A stretch of 7,037 bases of DNA, taken from NCBI GenBank assembly GCA_964468205.1, contig CAYXVG010000143.1, positions 1-7,037 of the forward strand, read 5' to 3'. The translations under genes and the position numbers were made by a program. Below the pieces are notes generated by a model. That model was given only the letters and a program-made list of their open reading frames with translations, was not told the DNA's origin and made no database searches. Source of the stretch: CAWELS01 sp964468205. GTDB lineage: Bacteria > Acidobacteriota > Terriglobia > Bryobacterales > Bryobacteraceae. Below, in pieces: positions 1 to 5,745 of this stretch. Positions within the stretch are counted from its first letter, which is position 1, and the number at the start of each line of letters is the position of its first letter.

Positions 1-54
1 GGGGGTGAATGCAGGCGGGGGCGAGGCGGGGGTGAATGCGGGCGGGGGCGAGGT
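1..54 (+). repeat. 27-bp tandem duplication in the glycosidase coding sequence
   Basis: Bases 1-27 and 28-54 are two copies of a 27-bp unit differing at only two bases (unit positions 13 and 27) over the unit. It is in frame and encodes VNAGGGEAG followed by VNAGGGEV. Because the first copy begins exactly at the window edge, more copies may lie to the left. The unit is very G-rich on the coding strand, which favours slippage. Confidence 0.85.
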
Positions 55-607
55 GCGGCTTATTCAGAAGACCGGGTACCCGTGGGAGGGCGACGTAAGG
101 ATTGTGGTGGAACCGGCGCGACCCACCGCCTTCGCGATCCACGTTCGCATTCCCGGTTGGGCGCGGAATCAGCCGGTTCCAAGCGATCTCTACAGTTATA
201 GAGGAGAGGGCGGCGAAGTCCGGCTGGCGGTGAACGGGGAGCCGGTTCCGGTGACGGTGGAGCGCGGGTACGTTCGCCTGGAACGGACGTGGGCGCGCGG
301 CGACACGATCCAGCTTTCCCTCCCGCTTGCCGTTCGGATGGCGGCGGCGCACCCGCAGGTGGAGGAGAACCTGGGGCGAGTGGCGCTCGAGCGGGGACCG
401 CTTGTCTACTGCGTGGAAGGAACGGACAATGGCGGCTCCATCAGCCAGATCAGCGCGACCGATACGGCGGAGTTCGTTTCGCAATATGAAGGCGAACTGC
501 TGGGCGGCGTGACGGTGATCCGGTGGAACGGGCACACGGCGATTCCCTATTACGCATGGTCGAACCGCGGAGAGTCGCCGATGGCGGTGTGGCTGCCACG
601 GGAGTAG
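2..607 (+). CDS. GH127/DUF1680-type glycosidase, C-terminal part (5' partial)
   Basis: This is the C-terminal ~200 residues of a protein resembling the GH127 (beta-L-arabinofuranosidase, DUF1680) family; the frame stays open to the left edge, so the GTG at position 5 is not a real start. Counting from that GTG, visible family-like motifs are QKTGYPW (21-27), RIPGWA (48-53), a VNGEPV strand, GYVRLERTW (88-96), VALERGPLVYCVEGTDN (126-142) and the ending YYAWSNRGESPMAVWLP. These belong to the beta-sandwich domains behind the (alpha/alpha)6 catalytic barrel. The barrel, with its catalytic residues, is off-window, so activity and substrate (arabinofuranose or another plant or microbial sugar) cannot be confirmed. 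The family is usually 600-700 residues, so about a third is visible. The first visible residues are a Gly-rich duplicated insert unlike the rest. It converges with the next gene with 2 nt between stop codons. Confidence 0.85.
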   Translation, partial: GVNAGGGEAGVNAGGGEVRLIQKTGYPWEGDVRIVVEPARPTAFAIHVRIPGWARNQPVPSDLYSYRGEGGEVRLAVNGEPVPVTVERGYVRLERTWARGDTIQLSLPLAVRMAAAHPQVEENLGRVALERGPLVYCVEGTDNGGSISQISATDTAEFVSQYEGELLGGVTVIRWNGHTAIPYYAWSNRGESPMAVWLPRE

Positions 608-609
608 GT

Positions 610-1485
610 TCAGATTTCGCCGGCGCCGTGGTAGACACGTATGCCGCCGGAGTCGGTTTTGAGCTGCATGAGGTTGCCGCCGCCGGCGATTTTGCCCTCC
701 GCACGGTCTTTCCTCCACACGCCCTTCACCGTCATCTCAGGTTCGATCTCGATGCCACCGCTGTCTGTTTCGGCGTTCAGGTCGTAGCCCGCGCCCGCTG
801 GGACCCGGACGCGGATGCCGCCGGAATCGGCTTCAGCCCGGATGTCGGCGGCGGCGAGTTGCTCGATGCGGATGCCGCCGCTGTCGACGGACAAGTCGAC
901 CGGACCCCGGAGGGACTTGGCGTCGATGCCGCCCGAGTCGGACTGGGCCGTTAGGCTTCCGTCCACGCCGTCCACTTCGATACGCCCGGAATCGACGGAT
1001 AAGCTCACGTCACCCCGTACGTCGCGGACACGGATGCCGCCGGAATCGCACTTAGCATTCACCGGTCCATTGATGCCCTCGATCGTCTGGCCGCCGGAGT
1101 CGCATTCGCTGGTGAGCCGCGTGTCGCGCGGCGTCCAGATTTCGTAGGAAATCGACAGGCCCTTCAGATCCGCCCCGGGTACGGCGTGGCCGATTCGCAC
1201 GAGGCTGCCTTCCCGCCGGATGGGAGGGTTTTGCTCCACCGCGCGGACCTTGTCCATGCCGGCGGCGCGCCAGGGACCACGGGAACGGCGAATGACGCCG
1301 ACAACCCGGACCTCCCCATCGGCGCCCGATCGCACGGTGATTCCTCCCGCGTCCGTGCGGACCTCGATTTCGACCGGGGAGCCGACCTCCAGGGTCTGCT
1401 CAAACCGGCCATCTTCCTTGGCGAATGCGGACCCCGCCAGGAGTAGCGCGCCGAGAGCCGCGAAAAGAAAATGGCGTTTTGTCAA
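610..1485 (-). CDS. Exported DUF4097-type DSGG-repeat beta protein
   Basis: A 291-residue secreted protein of the DUF4097 (YvlB-like, adhesin-like beta-strand repeat) type; molecular function unknown. I start it at the TTG at 1485 because AGGGAGGAA lies 7 nt upstream and the product opens with a clean signal peptide: TKR, a hydrophobic stretch at residues 6-18, and a likely cut after AFA (22). Upstream in-frame TTG (1542) and ATG (1512) starts would add a charged leader and lack an SD. The body is a solenoid-like array: DSGG-type turns at residues 129, 147, 165 (DSGR), 183, 201, 220, 241 and 278, plus DAGG at 45. Five of these are exactly 18 residues apart, each followed by an alternating hydrophobic strand such as IRVRD or IEVDG. 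Cys128 and Cys146 occupy the same position on adjacent rungs. A parallel beta-helix in the periplasm or on the surface is inferred. It is separated from the operon upstream by about 540 bp. Confidence 0.8.
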   Translation of the reverse strand: MTKRHFLFAALGALLLAGSAFAKEDGRFEQTLEVGSPVEIEVRTDAGGITVRSGADGEVRVVGVIRRSRGPWRAAGMDKVRAVEQNPPIRREGSLVRIGHAVPGADLKGLSISYEIWTPRDTRLTSECDSGGQTIEGINGPVNAKCDSGGIRVRDVRGDVSLSVDSGRIEVDGVDGSLTAQSDSGGIDAKSLRGPVDLSVDSGGIRIEQLAAADIRAEADSGGIRVRVPAGAGYDLNAETDSGGIEIEPEMTVKGVWRKDRAEGKIAGGGNLMQLKTDSGGIRVYHGAGEI

Positions 1486-1492
1486 TCTACTG

Positions 1493-1501
1493 TTCCTCCC
1501 T
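1493..1501 (-). promoter_or_regulatory. Ribosome binding site fixing the TTG start at 1485
   Basis: The minus strand reads AGGGAGGAA, 7 nt before TTG. This is the best SD near this gene and decides the start against the upstream TTG and ATG alternatives. Confidence 0.75.
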
Positions 1502-1509
1502 ACCGGATG

Positions 1510-1537
1510 CATACGGAGGACGGAGCGCCGATGTTCC
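1510..1537 (-). promoter_or_regulatory. Candidate ECF-sigma-like promoter for the DUF4097 gene
   Basis: On the minus strand GGAAC (1537-1533) is followed after 17 nt by CGTATG (1515-1510), resembling ECF promoters of the GAAAC/N16-17/CGTA type. Transcription would begin near 1503, just ahead of the SD at 1501-1493, giving an 18-nt leader. The match is short, so chance agreement is possible. DUF4097 proteins such as YvlB are known in ECF regulons, which makes it worth noting. Confidence 0.3.
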
Positions 1538-1582
1538 GGCAATCTCCAGAGTTGATGGCGGCGTTACGTGAAGCCCGTGCCC

Positions 1583-1648
1583 CGAGTGCCACTTTGGCCG
1601 CTTCTTCGCGGGTAATGTCACGGAGATTTAGTCCGGAAGTGGCACTCG
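1583..1648. repeat. 12-bp perfect inverted repeat around a 42-bp loop
   Basis: CGAGTGCCACTT at 1583-1594 is the exact reverse complement of AAGTGGCACTCG at 1637-1648. The arms stop abruptly: the next outer pair is C/C and the inner pairs do not continue. It lies upstream of the DUF4097 gene and next to a second inverted repeat, suggesting a structured or mobile intergenic element. No transposase is present. Confidence 0.6.
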
Positions 1649-1673
1649 CCTCCGTGGGGCGGCCGGGCTCGGC

Positions 1674-1735
1674 AGTGACGGTTTCGCTGCTTATTCCGCA
1701 GGTTTGAAGCTGGAATAAGCTGCAGAATCGTCACT
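1674..1735. repeat. Long imperfect palindrome, 24-bp arms and 14-nt loop
   Basis: Arms 1674-1697 and 1712-1735 match at 20 of 24 positions when one is reverse-complemented. The outer 7 bp (AGTGACG/CGTCACT) and inner 9 bp (GCTTATTCC/GGAATAAGC) are perfect. The 8-bp middle has four mismatches, two of which are G-U pairs in plus-strand RNA. No T-tract follows on either side, so it is not a canonical terminator. REP-like element, protein-binding palindrome or small mobile-element remnant are all possible. Confidence 0.65.
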
Positions 1736-1927
1736 CCGGACCGCCGGCAGGATTCTTGATGCCTCCTATCGGGGTGGCCGGGGTAGAGGCGGAACCGTGG
1801 TTCGGATGGGCCGCCGCACTCATTATCTGTAATAGCACGTGGGGGGCGGAGGATTGGGGTGGTTGTTGTGTAAGTTGTTGAAAACGGGTAGGAAAAAAAT
1901 TTGGATTTGATGAACTCTCTCTGCTGT

Positions 1928-1954
1928 CGATTCGGGAACTGATGTCCCGAATCG
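1928..1954 (-). terminator. Hairpin downstream of doxX, possible operon terminator
   Basis: CGATTCGGGA and TCCCGAATCG form a perfect 10-bp stem with a 7-nt loop, 68 nt past the DoxX stop codon in transcription direction. No U-tract follows directly; a run of seven T on the minus strand begins about 29 nt further on. It may mark the operon end, or may instead be an operator-like palindrome. Confidence 0.35.
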
Positions 1955-2022
1955 CTCAACAAGCTTTATGACCGGAAATCGCTACTGTCAGGTCACCAAA
2001 TACCTTCCGAGTAGGCGACGGT

Positions 2023-2478
2023 TCAGTTGAAGCCCCTCCCTGGCCCTCGCGATTGAGGAAGCCGACCGTCCACAGACAGTGGACCAGCGCCGACGGCTAA
2101 GAGGAAGAGCGAGCAAAACAGCATCGCCAGATCGGTTCGAGACTCGTGCGCTGCCCGCCAGAAGCCCTCGTGGAGCAGTATCGGAATCTTCGTAGAACCG
2201 ATGGCGACTAACATATTGATGATGAGCGGGATGGCGGCCAGCCGCGTGAGAAACCCAAACAGCAACAAGGTGCCGAAGACGATCTCGACCGTGGCGACGA
2301 ACGGAGCCAACGTCTCAGGCGCCGGAATGCCGATTCCAGTGAACCGTCCGACGCCTAACTGCTCGGGAAAGAGAAACTTCTGGATTCCTTCTCCGAGAAA
2401 AACCCATCCCGTGACAAGCCGCACGAGGAGTGTAGCCCTCGGCGCGTGCGTTTCGGCGAATTTCGGCATAAAGTCCAT
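2023..2478 (-). CDS. DoxX-family membrane protein
   Basis: A 151-residue integral membrane protein of the DoxX family. Start ATG at 2478 is chosen because GAGGAGA lies 7 nt upstream; the in-frame TTG at 2493 overlaps that SD. Four hydrophobic helices are visible at about 16-36, 60-77, 80-95 and 116-132. Family features include the R20...G24...G31..KF..P segment, E65...G69..LL..G..TRLAA in helices 2-3, and GAGPLSVDG (130-138) after the last helix. Relatives include the DoxD subunit of thiosulfate:quinone oxidoreductase and mycobacterial DoxX, which works with SodA in oxidative stress resistance. Whether this copy passes electrons to quinone is inference. It is the last gene of the run, 15 nt after the cytochrome fusion stop, so it is probably cotranscribed with it. 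Confidence 0.88.
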   Translation of the reverse strand: MDFMPKFAETHAPRATLLVRLVTGWVFLGEGIQKFLFPEQLGVGRFTGIGIPAPETLAPFVATVEIVFGTLLLFGFLTRLAAIPLIINMLVAIGSTKIPILLHEGFWRAAHESRTDLAMLFCSLFLLAVGAGPLSVDGRLPQSRGPGRGFN

Positions 2479-2484
2479 TGTTCG

Positions 2485-2491
2485 TCTCCTC
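2485..2491 (-). promoter_or_regulatory. RBS deciding the DoxX start
   Basis: GAGGAGA lies in the 15-nt gap region after the fusion-protein stop, 6-7 nt ahead of ATG 2478. It rules out the TTG at 2493, which would place the SD inside the gene. Confidence 0.7.
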
Positions 2492-2493
2492 AA

Positions 2494-3162
2494 CTACAGG
2501 CCGGCTACATAGATCGCTAGCGCAGTCCGCTCCCCCGCGGTGAGTCTGTTCAGATCCACCAGGCCTGTCGCTTCCGTCAGCCGGAGTATCTCTTCCTCGC
2601 TATGCCCGTTTCCGATGCCCCCGAGACTCTTGATAAACGGATAGCCCGTATCCATGCCGTCAGAGCCATGGCAGCGGGCGCACTGCGCCTCGTAGATGAC
2701 ACGGCCGCTCTGCCAGGCCCTGACCTCACGGACCACTCGTTTGGAGTGTTCTTCAGCGTTTCCTCCGCGAATGACACGGCGCACAATCCGGTCCCGATCC
2801 ACCAGCAGGCTGATTCGCGGTTCAGCCAGTGCGGGGTCCGCACCGCTCAATAGAGGAATGGCCGGCCGGCGCCCGCAGAATTGCTCGATGGCGTTCTCGG
2901 CCAAGGACACAACACCGACCGCGGATACCTCCGGGATATCCTGCTGGATCCGGGCAAAGGCATCCATCTCACTCTCGCAGCCGCCACGGTCAGAGAAGGT
3001 TGGTACAAACGCCACCAGGACGAGATCGCCTTGTGCGTTGTCGGCAGCGGTCTCGACGATCGCCGGCGCGGCGCCGCCAAGTCGAATCACCGTATCGTCC
3101 GCGCTACCCGCATTCCAGCCAAGAAGCAGAAGAGCGACTGGCACGGCGCGACTCACTCTCAT
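2494..3162 (-). CDS. Exported peroxiredoxin/thioredoxin-like - cytochrome c fusion
   Basis: A 222-residue periplasmic two-domain protein. ATG at 3162 is supported by GGGAGG 5 nt upstream and by an ATGA overlap with the chrA-like stop; a GTG at 3168 overlaps the SD. Residues 1-21 are a signal peptide (hydrophobic 6-14, cut after GSA). Residues ~24-148 look like an AhpC/TSA or BCP-type thioredoxin fold: LVLVAFVPTF, then Cys62 in GGCESEM, Cys96 in FCGRRPAIPLLSGAD, and a LLVDRDRIVRRVIRGG strand pair. Cys62 fits a peroxidatic Cys and Cys96 a resolving Cys, but P54-to-C62 is one residue longer than the usual PxxxTxxC. Residues ~152-222 are a small class I cytochrome c with CARCHG haem attachment (161-166) and the usual YVAGL-like last helix. 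A Met distal ligand is not obvious; GLVDL (200-204) occupies its place. Thiol-to-haem electron transfer is inferred. Confidence 0.82.
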   Translation of the reverse strand: MRVSRAVPVALLLLGWNAGSADDTVIRLGGAAPAIVETAADNAQGDLVLVAFVPTFSDRGGCESEMDAFARIQQDIPEVSAVGVVSLAENAIEQFCGRRPAIPLLSGADPALAEPRISLLVDRDRIVRRVIRGGNAEEHSKRVVREVRAWQSGRVIYEAQCARCHGSDGMDTGYPFIKSLGGIGNGHSEEEILRLTEATGLVDLNRLTAGERTALAIYVAGL

Positions 3163-3836
3163 GGCCACCTCCCATGAATTGCCAGACCCACAATGGCTCC
3201 CGCGAGCACGAGCCAGGCAGAGTTTACGTGGAATCGCATCAGCAGTACGCTGCTGAGCGTCGCCAGCAAGATCGAAGGTACGTCGACGATGGCCTCACGC
3301 GCCAGTGTGTAGGATACGACAGCCATCAGTGAGAGGGACCCGGCGTTGACGCCGGCGAAACCGAGTGCAATGCCGGCAATGCAGATCGCGCCCAACAGCT
3401 TCGTCTTCAACGCCGTCCGGCCGAGCCGCCACAGCGCCTGCGCCACCACGCCGATGATCACCGCCTTCACGCCGTAGAGCACGGCCTCGGCGTCGGGCAG
3501 GGAACCGTACTCGGCATACGCCCAGGCGCACGCCAGCACGATGAGCGCGGCGGGGAATATGAAGCACGAGCCTGCCAACAGAAGTCCCGGCCATCCGCCG
3601 CGCCGGTGGCCGAGGTGGATGGCCATCCCGGTGGAGTTCGGGCCCGGGATCAGGTTGGTGGCGCCCATCAGGTCGAGGAATTCCTCTTCCTTGAGCCACT
3701 GCCGCCGCTTGACCACCTTGTCGAACATCATCGAGATGTGCGCTGCCGGTCCGCCGAACCCGGTCAGGCCAAGTTTCGCAAACAGTCCGACAATCTCTAA
3801 TAGGCGTTTGTCGTGAGATTGCTCAGGGCGGCTCAT
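3159..3836 (-). CDS. ChrA-type (CHR family) transporter, single domain
   Basis: A 225-residue membrane protein matching one CHR domain (chromate ion transporter family). Visible motifs are FGGPAAHI (27-34) followed by a basic linker KVVKRRQWL, and NLIPGPNSTGMAIHLG (61-76), the hallmark segments of the N-terminal half of ChrA, then five or so further hydrophobic stretches to the end. Long ChrA proteins have two such domains (~400 residues); short CHR proteins have one but usually come as adjacent pairs. Here there is one domain, an N-half-like sequence, and no partner in the window. ATG at 3836 follows a weak GGGA; an upstream TTG at 3866 would overlap the hemerythrin stop as TTGA and has no SD. 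The stop overlaps the next gene as ATGA, so the short length is not a chance truncation into non-coding sequence. Chromate or another oxyanion as substrate is family-based. Confidence 0.85.
   Translation of the reverse strand: MSRPEQSHDKRLLEIVGLFAKLGLTGFGGPAAHISMMFDKVVKRRQWLKEEEFLDLMGATNLIPGPNSTGMAIHLGHRRGGWPGLLLAGSCFIFPAALIVLACAWAYAEYGSLPDAEAVLYGVKAVIIGVVAQALWRLGRTALKTKLLGAICIAGIALGFAGVNAGSLSLMAVVSYTLAREAIVDVPSILLATLSSVLLMRFHVNSAWLVLAGAIVGLAIHGRWP
3168..3173 (-). promoter_or_regulatory. RBS deciding the start of the peroxiredoxin-cytochrome fusion
   Basis: GGGAGG on the minus strand lies 5 nt before ATG 3162, inside the end of the ChrA-type coding sequence. It supports ATG over the overlapping GTG at 3168. 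Confidence 0.7.
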
Positions 3837-3862
3837 GTTCCCGTCCCGTTCGGTGCAGTCAG

Positions 3863-4588
3863 TCAAGCCGGCGGCGTGAACTGCGCCAGGTCGTAGATGC
3901 CGAGCTCTTTCTCTATTCCGCTGACGAGTTCGACGTTCTTCTCGAATCCCTCTTCGCCGAACAGCTCGTGTTCCTTGTCCTCGAATTCTTCACCCAGGGC
4001 ATCATATTCGTTTGGCGTGATGATCCCACGGAACGCGGGGAACAAAACCGTGTCCTCGCGAGCCTCGTGCGGCTCATACATGCGCACAAAAAGGTGAAGC
4101 GCTTCGCTCAGCCTTGCCCGGTCTTGTGCATCCTTGAGGGCGGCCGCCGTTGACAGAGTGATGGTCGTCTGGGTCAGTGTGCGCCCCCTTTTGTGTTGTT
4201 CCTCCAACGTGTCCACGAGTTCCACGGGGGCGCCCGCGTTGCGGAAACGTGGAAAGAGCTGCTCCTCCTCCAATTTCTCGTGGTAGTCCTCGATGAACGT
4301 TCGGACCAGGTTAGCCGAGGTGGCCAACGTCTCGGGTGGAAGGTCAATCCCAGCGTCGATCCTCCGGATGCCTTCTCTGTAGATCAGAAGGACCCGTTTC
4401 AGCACTCCATGCTCGCGCATCAAGTCTTCCGCCGGAGACACGTCTTCTTCGCCCTGTTCGTTCATGGCGCGCCCCTCCTCATCGTTGCTACTCTCGGGGC
4501 TCGTGGTACAACCGGACAAGACCAACCCGCCTGTTGCCATGGCCCCTCCCAGGAATTGCCGTCGACGGTTGCCAGACCACGTAGACAT
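3863..4588 (-). CDS. Tat-exported hemerythrin-domain lipoprotein
   Basis: A 241-residue hemerythrin/HHE-domain protein with an N-terminal export signal. The start ATG at 4588 has AAGGAGG 7 nt upstream. The leader NRRRQFLGG (7-15) is Tat-like and is followed by a hydrophobic stretch ending in a lipobox LSGC with Cys27, so the mature protein should be lipid-anchored on the periplasmic side. After an acidic linker (32-50) comes a four-helix bundle with a diiron ligand pattern: H60 (REHGVLKR), H103xxxE107 (YHEKLEEEQLFP), H132 (EEQHKRG) and H174xxxE178 (EPHEAREDTVLFP). The family binds O2, NO or acts in iron and oxidative-stress handling; which applies is not decidable here. It sits 35 nt after the RND adaptor gene and 26 nt before the ChrA-type gene, in the same run. 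Confidence 0.88.
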   Translation of the reverse strand: MSTWSGNRRRQFLGGAMATGGLVLSGCTTSPESSNDEEGRAMNEQGEEDVSPAEDLMREHGVLKRVLLIYREGIRRIDAGIDLPPETLATSANLVRTFIEDYHEKLEEEQLFPRFRNAGAPVELVDTLEEQHKRGRTLTQTTITLSTAAALKDAQDRARLSEALHLFVRMYEPHEAREDTVLFPAFRGIITPNEYDALGEEFEDKEHELFGEEGFEKNVELVSGIEKELGIYDLAQFTPPA

Positions 4589-4623
4589 TGCGTCGCCTCC
4601 TTCCTCTGTTCCTTCTTCCTCCT

Positions 4624-5745
4624 CTATTTCGGTGAGATCCTGGTCCCTGGCCGGATCTCGTCAGTAGCGCGAATGACTACGGTGTCGCCCGCCTTGAGAT
4701 CGCCGAGCACCTCCAGCATGCCGTCAACCGTCATCCCCCTGCGGACGTCCACCCACTCCGCCACGCCGCCCGAGACACGAATGACAAAGATCCGCTCCGT
4801 CGTCGTCTCGACTGCCGTCGGCGGGACAAACAGGCTCTCCGCCGCACGGCTGACAGGCCACCTCAGGTTGGCGTACATGCCAGGCGCCAACTCCCCGGAC
4901 GCGTTATTCACGTCCAGTTCCACCGGCATGGTCCGGGTCATGGGATCCACCGCGTGAGCCGGCCGGGCAACCAAACCCGTGAACGTGCGCCCCGGGTGGG
5001 CCGGTACCGTAAAGTTGACCCGCAGGCCATTGCGCACGCTCTGCAAGTAAGCCTCGGGCACGGGCGCTACCAGCCGCAGGCGGTTGATTTGCTCCAGCCG
5101 TAATAGGGGTCCCTGACCTCCTCCCTGAGGTCCGGCCAGCGAGCCGGGATGAGCGAACCGCTGCGTGATCACCCCGTCGAATGGGGCAGCAATCCGGAGA
5201 TACTTTTCCATCTCCGCCACCGCTCGTACGGCCGCTTCCGCCGCCTCCATGCTCTTGGCCAGGGCATCGACCGCTGATCGCAGAGCGTCCACGGTCTTTT
5301 CCGCCAGAATCACGTCGTTACCGGCTACGACGCCCGGCGTCTTGGCGGCTTCGCGCAGGCGTTCGAGCGTGCTCCCGGCTCCTGCCAGCCGGGCTTCCAC
5401 CTCGGCCTTCTGCGCGGCCAGCGCCGGAATCTTCGCTTCCGTCTCGGCGCGCTGCGCCTGAATTTCCGGCGCTGTCATTTCGGCGAGCAGATCACCGGCC
5501 TTCACCCGCGAAGCACGGTCCACCGGAATCTTCTCGATGAAGCCGGTAACCTTAGCATAGACGTCGACCCCCTGGTACGCTTTCAACTCGCCGGGAAACT
5601 GGATGGTTTTCTCCAGCGGACGGGCCTCCACCGGGGTAAGCTCGGCGCTTACGGCCTGCGATTGCGCCAGCATCAGCGGCGCCGCCGTTATCATTCCGAT
5701 CCAACAGATTCGGACAAGTACATGCATCTTTCTTTCGCTCCTCAT
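4624..5745 (-). CDS. RND efflux periplasmic adaptor (membrane fusion protein)
   Basis: A 373-residue membrane fusion protein linking an inner-membrane RND pump to an outer-membrane channel. Residues 1-34 form a signal peptide ending AVSA. The barrel/lipoyl half-motif VDVYAKVTGFIEKIPVDRASRVKAGDLLAEM (split over 60-90) is followed by an Ala/Glu-rich coiled-coil hairpin (~94-180), the second lipoyl half APFDGVITQRF (187-197), a beta-barrel with PVPEAYL and VDPMTRTMPVELDV, and a membrane-proximal C-terminal domain. No Cys/Met/His-rich metal site is visible. The ATG at 5745 overlaps the pump stop as ATGA; a second ATG at 5727 has GAGGAG about 10 nt upstream and would give a shorter signal peptide, so the start is uncertain by 18 bp. 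There is no lipobox. Confidence 0.93.
   Translation of the reverse strand: MRSERKMHVLVRICWIGMITAAPLMLAQSQAVSAELTPVEARPLEKTIQFPGELKAYQGVDVYAKVTGFIEKIPVDRASRVKAGDLLAEMTAPEIQAQRAETEAKIPALAAQKAEVEARLAGAGSTLERLREAAKTPGVVAGNDVILAEKTVDALRSAVDALAKSMEAAEAAVRAVAEMEKYLRIAAPFDGVITQRFAHPGSLAGPQGGGQGPLLRLEQINRLRLVAPVPEAYLQSVRNGLRVNFTVPAHPGRTFTGLVARPAHAVDPMTRTMPVELDVNNASGELAPGMYANLRWPVSRAAESLFVPPTAVETTTERIFVIRVSGGVAEWVDVRRGMTVDGMLEVLGDLKAGDTVVIRATDEIRPGTRISPK

Larger units (their letters stand above)
1486..2022. other. Gene-poor intergenic region, 537 bp
   Basis: No convincing gene is seen between the DUF4097 start and the DoxX stop. The gap holds the RBS and promoter candidate of the DUF4097 gene, a 12-bp inverted repeat with a 42-nt loop (1583-1648), a 24-bp imperfect inverted repeat (1674-1735), a G/T-rich stretch (about 1840-1880), an A-rich stretch (1881-1900) and a 10-bp hairpin (1928-1954). 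The 114-codon open frame at 1618-1962 on the minus strand starts at TTG without an SD, is rich in Arg, Pro and Thr, and crosses both the hairpin and the 24-bp palindrome. I treat it as spurious. Confidence 0.6.

Noticed and set aside
815..1147. Plus-strand open frame rich in MPPES repeats
   Set aside because: It is the antisense reading of the DSGG repeat array of the DUF4097 gene; its repeats are explained by the coding repeat on the other strand.
610..1210. CRISPR-like regular spacing in the DNA
   Set aside because: The ~54-bp periodicity comes from degenerate codons of an 18-residue protein repeat; there are no identical repeats with unique spacers.
1928..1954. Canonical Rho-independent terminator
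   Set aside because: The stem is perfect but the T run is about 29 nt away, so I list it only as a possible terminator with low confidence.
1618..1962. 114-codon open frame on the minus strand in the intergenic gap
   Set aside because: TTG start without an SD, Arg/Pro/Thr-rich low-quality composition, runs through a perfect hairpin and a long palindrome, no recognisable domain.
2696..3332. Long plus-strand open frames opposite the cytochrome fusion and ChrA-like gene
   Set aside because: High-GC antisense shadows with no domain, overlapping two well-supported genes over their full length.
4193..4957. 254-codon plus-strand open frame
   Set aside because: Covers the opposite strand of the hemerythrin and adaptor genes and the gap between them; no SD, no family resemblance, and both minus-strand genes have strong motif support.
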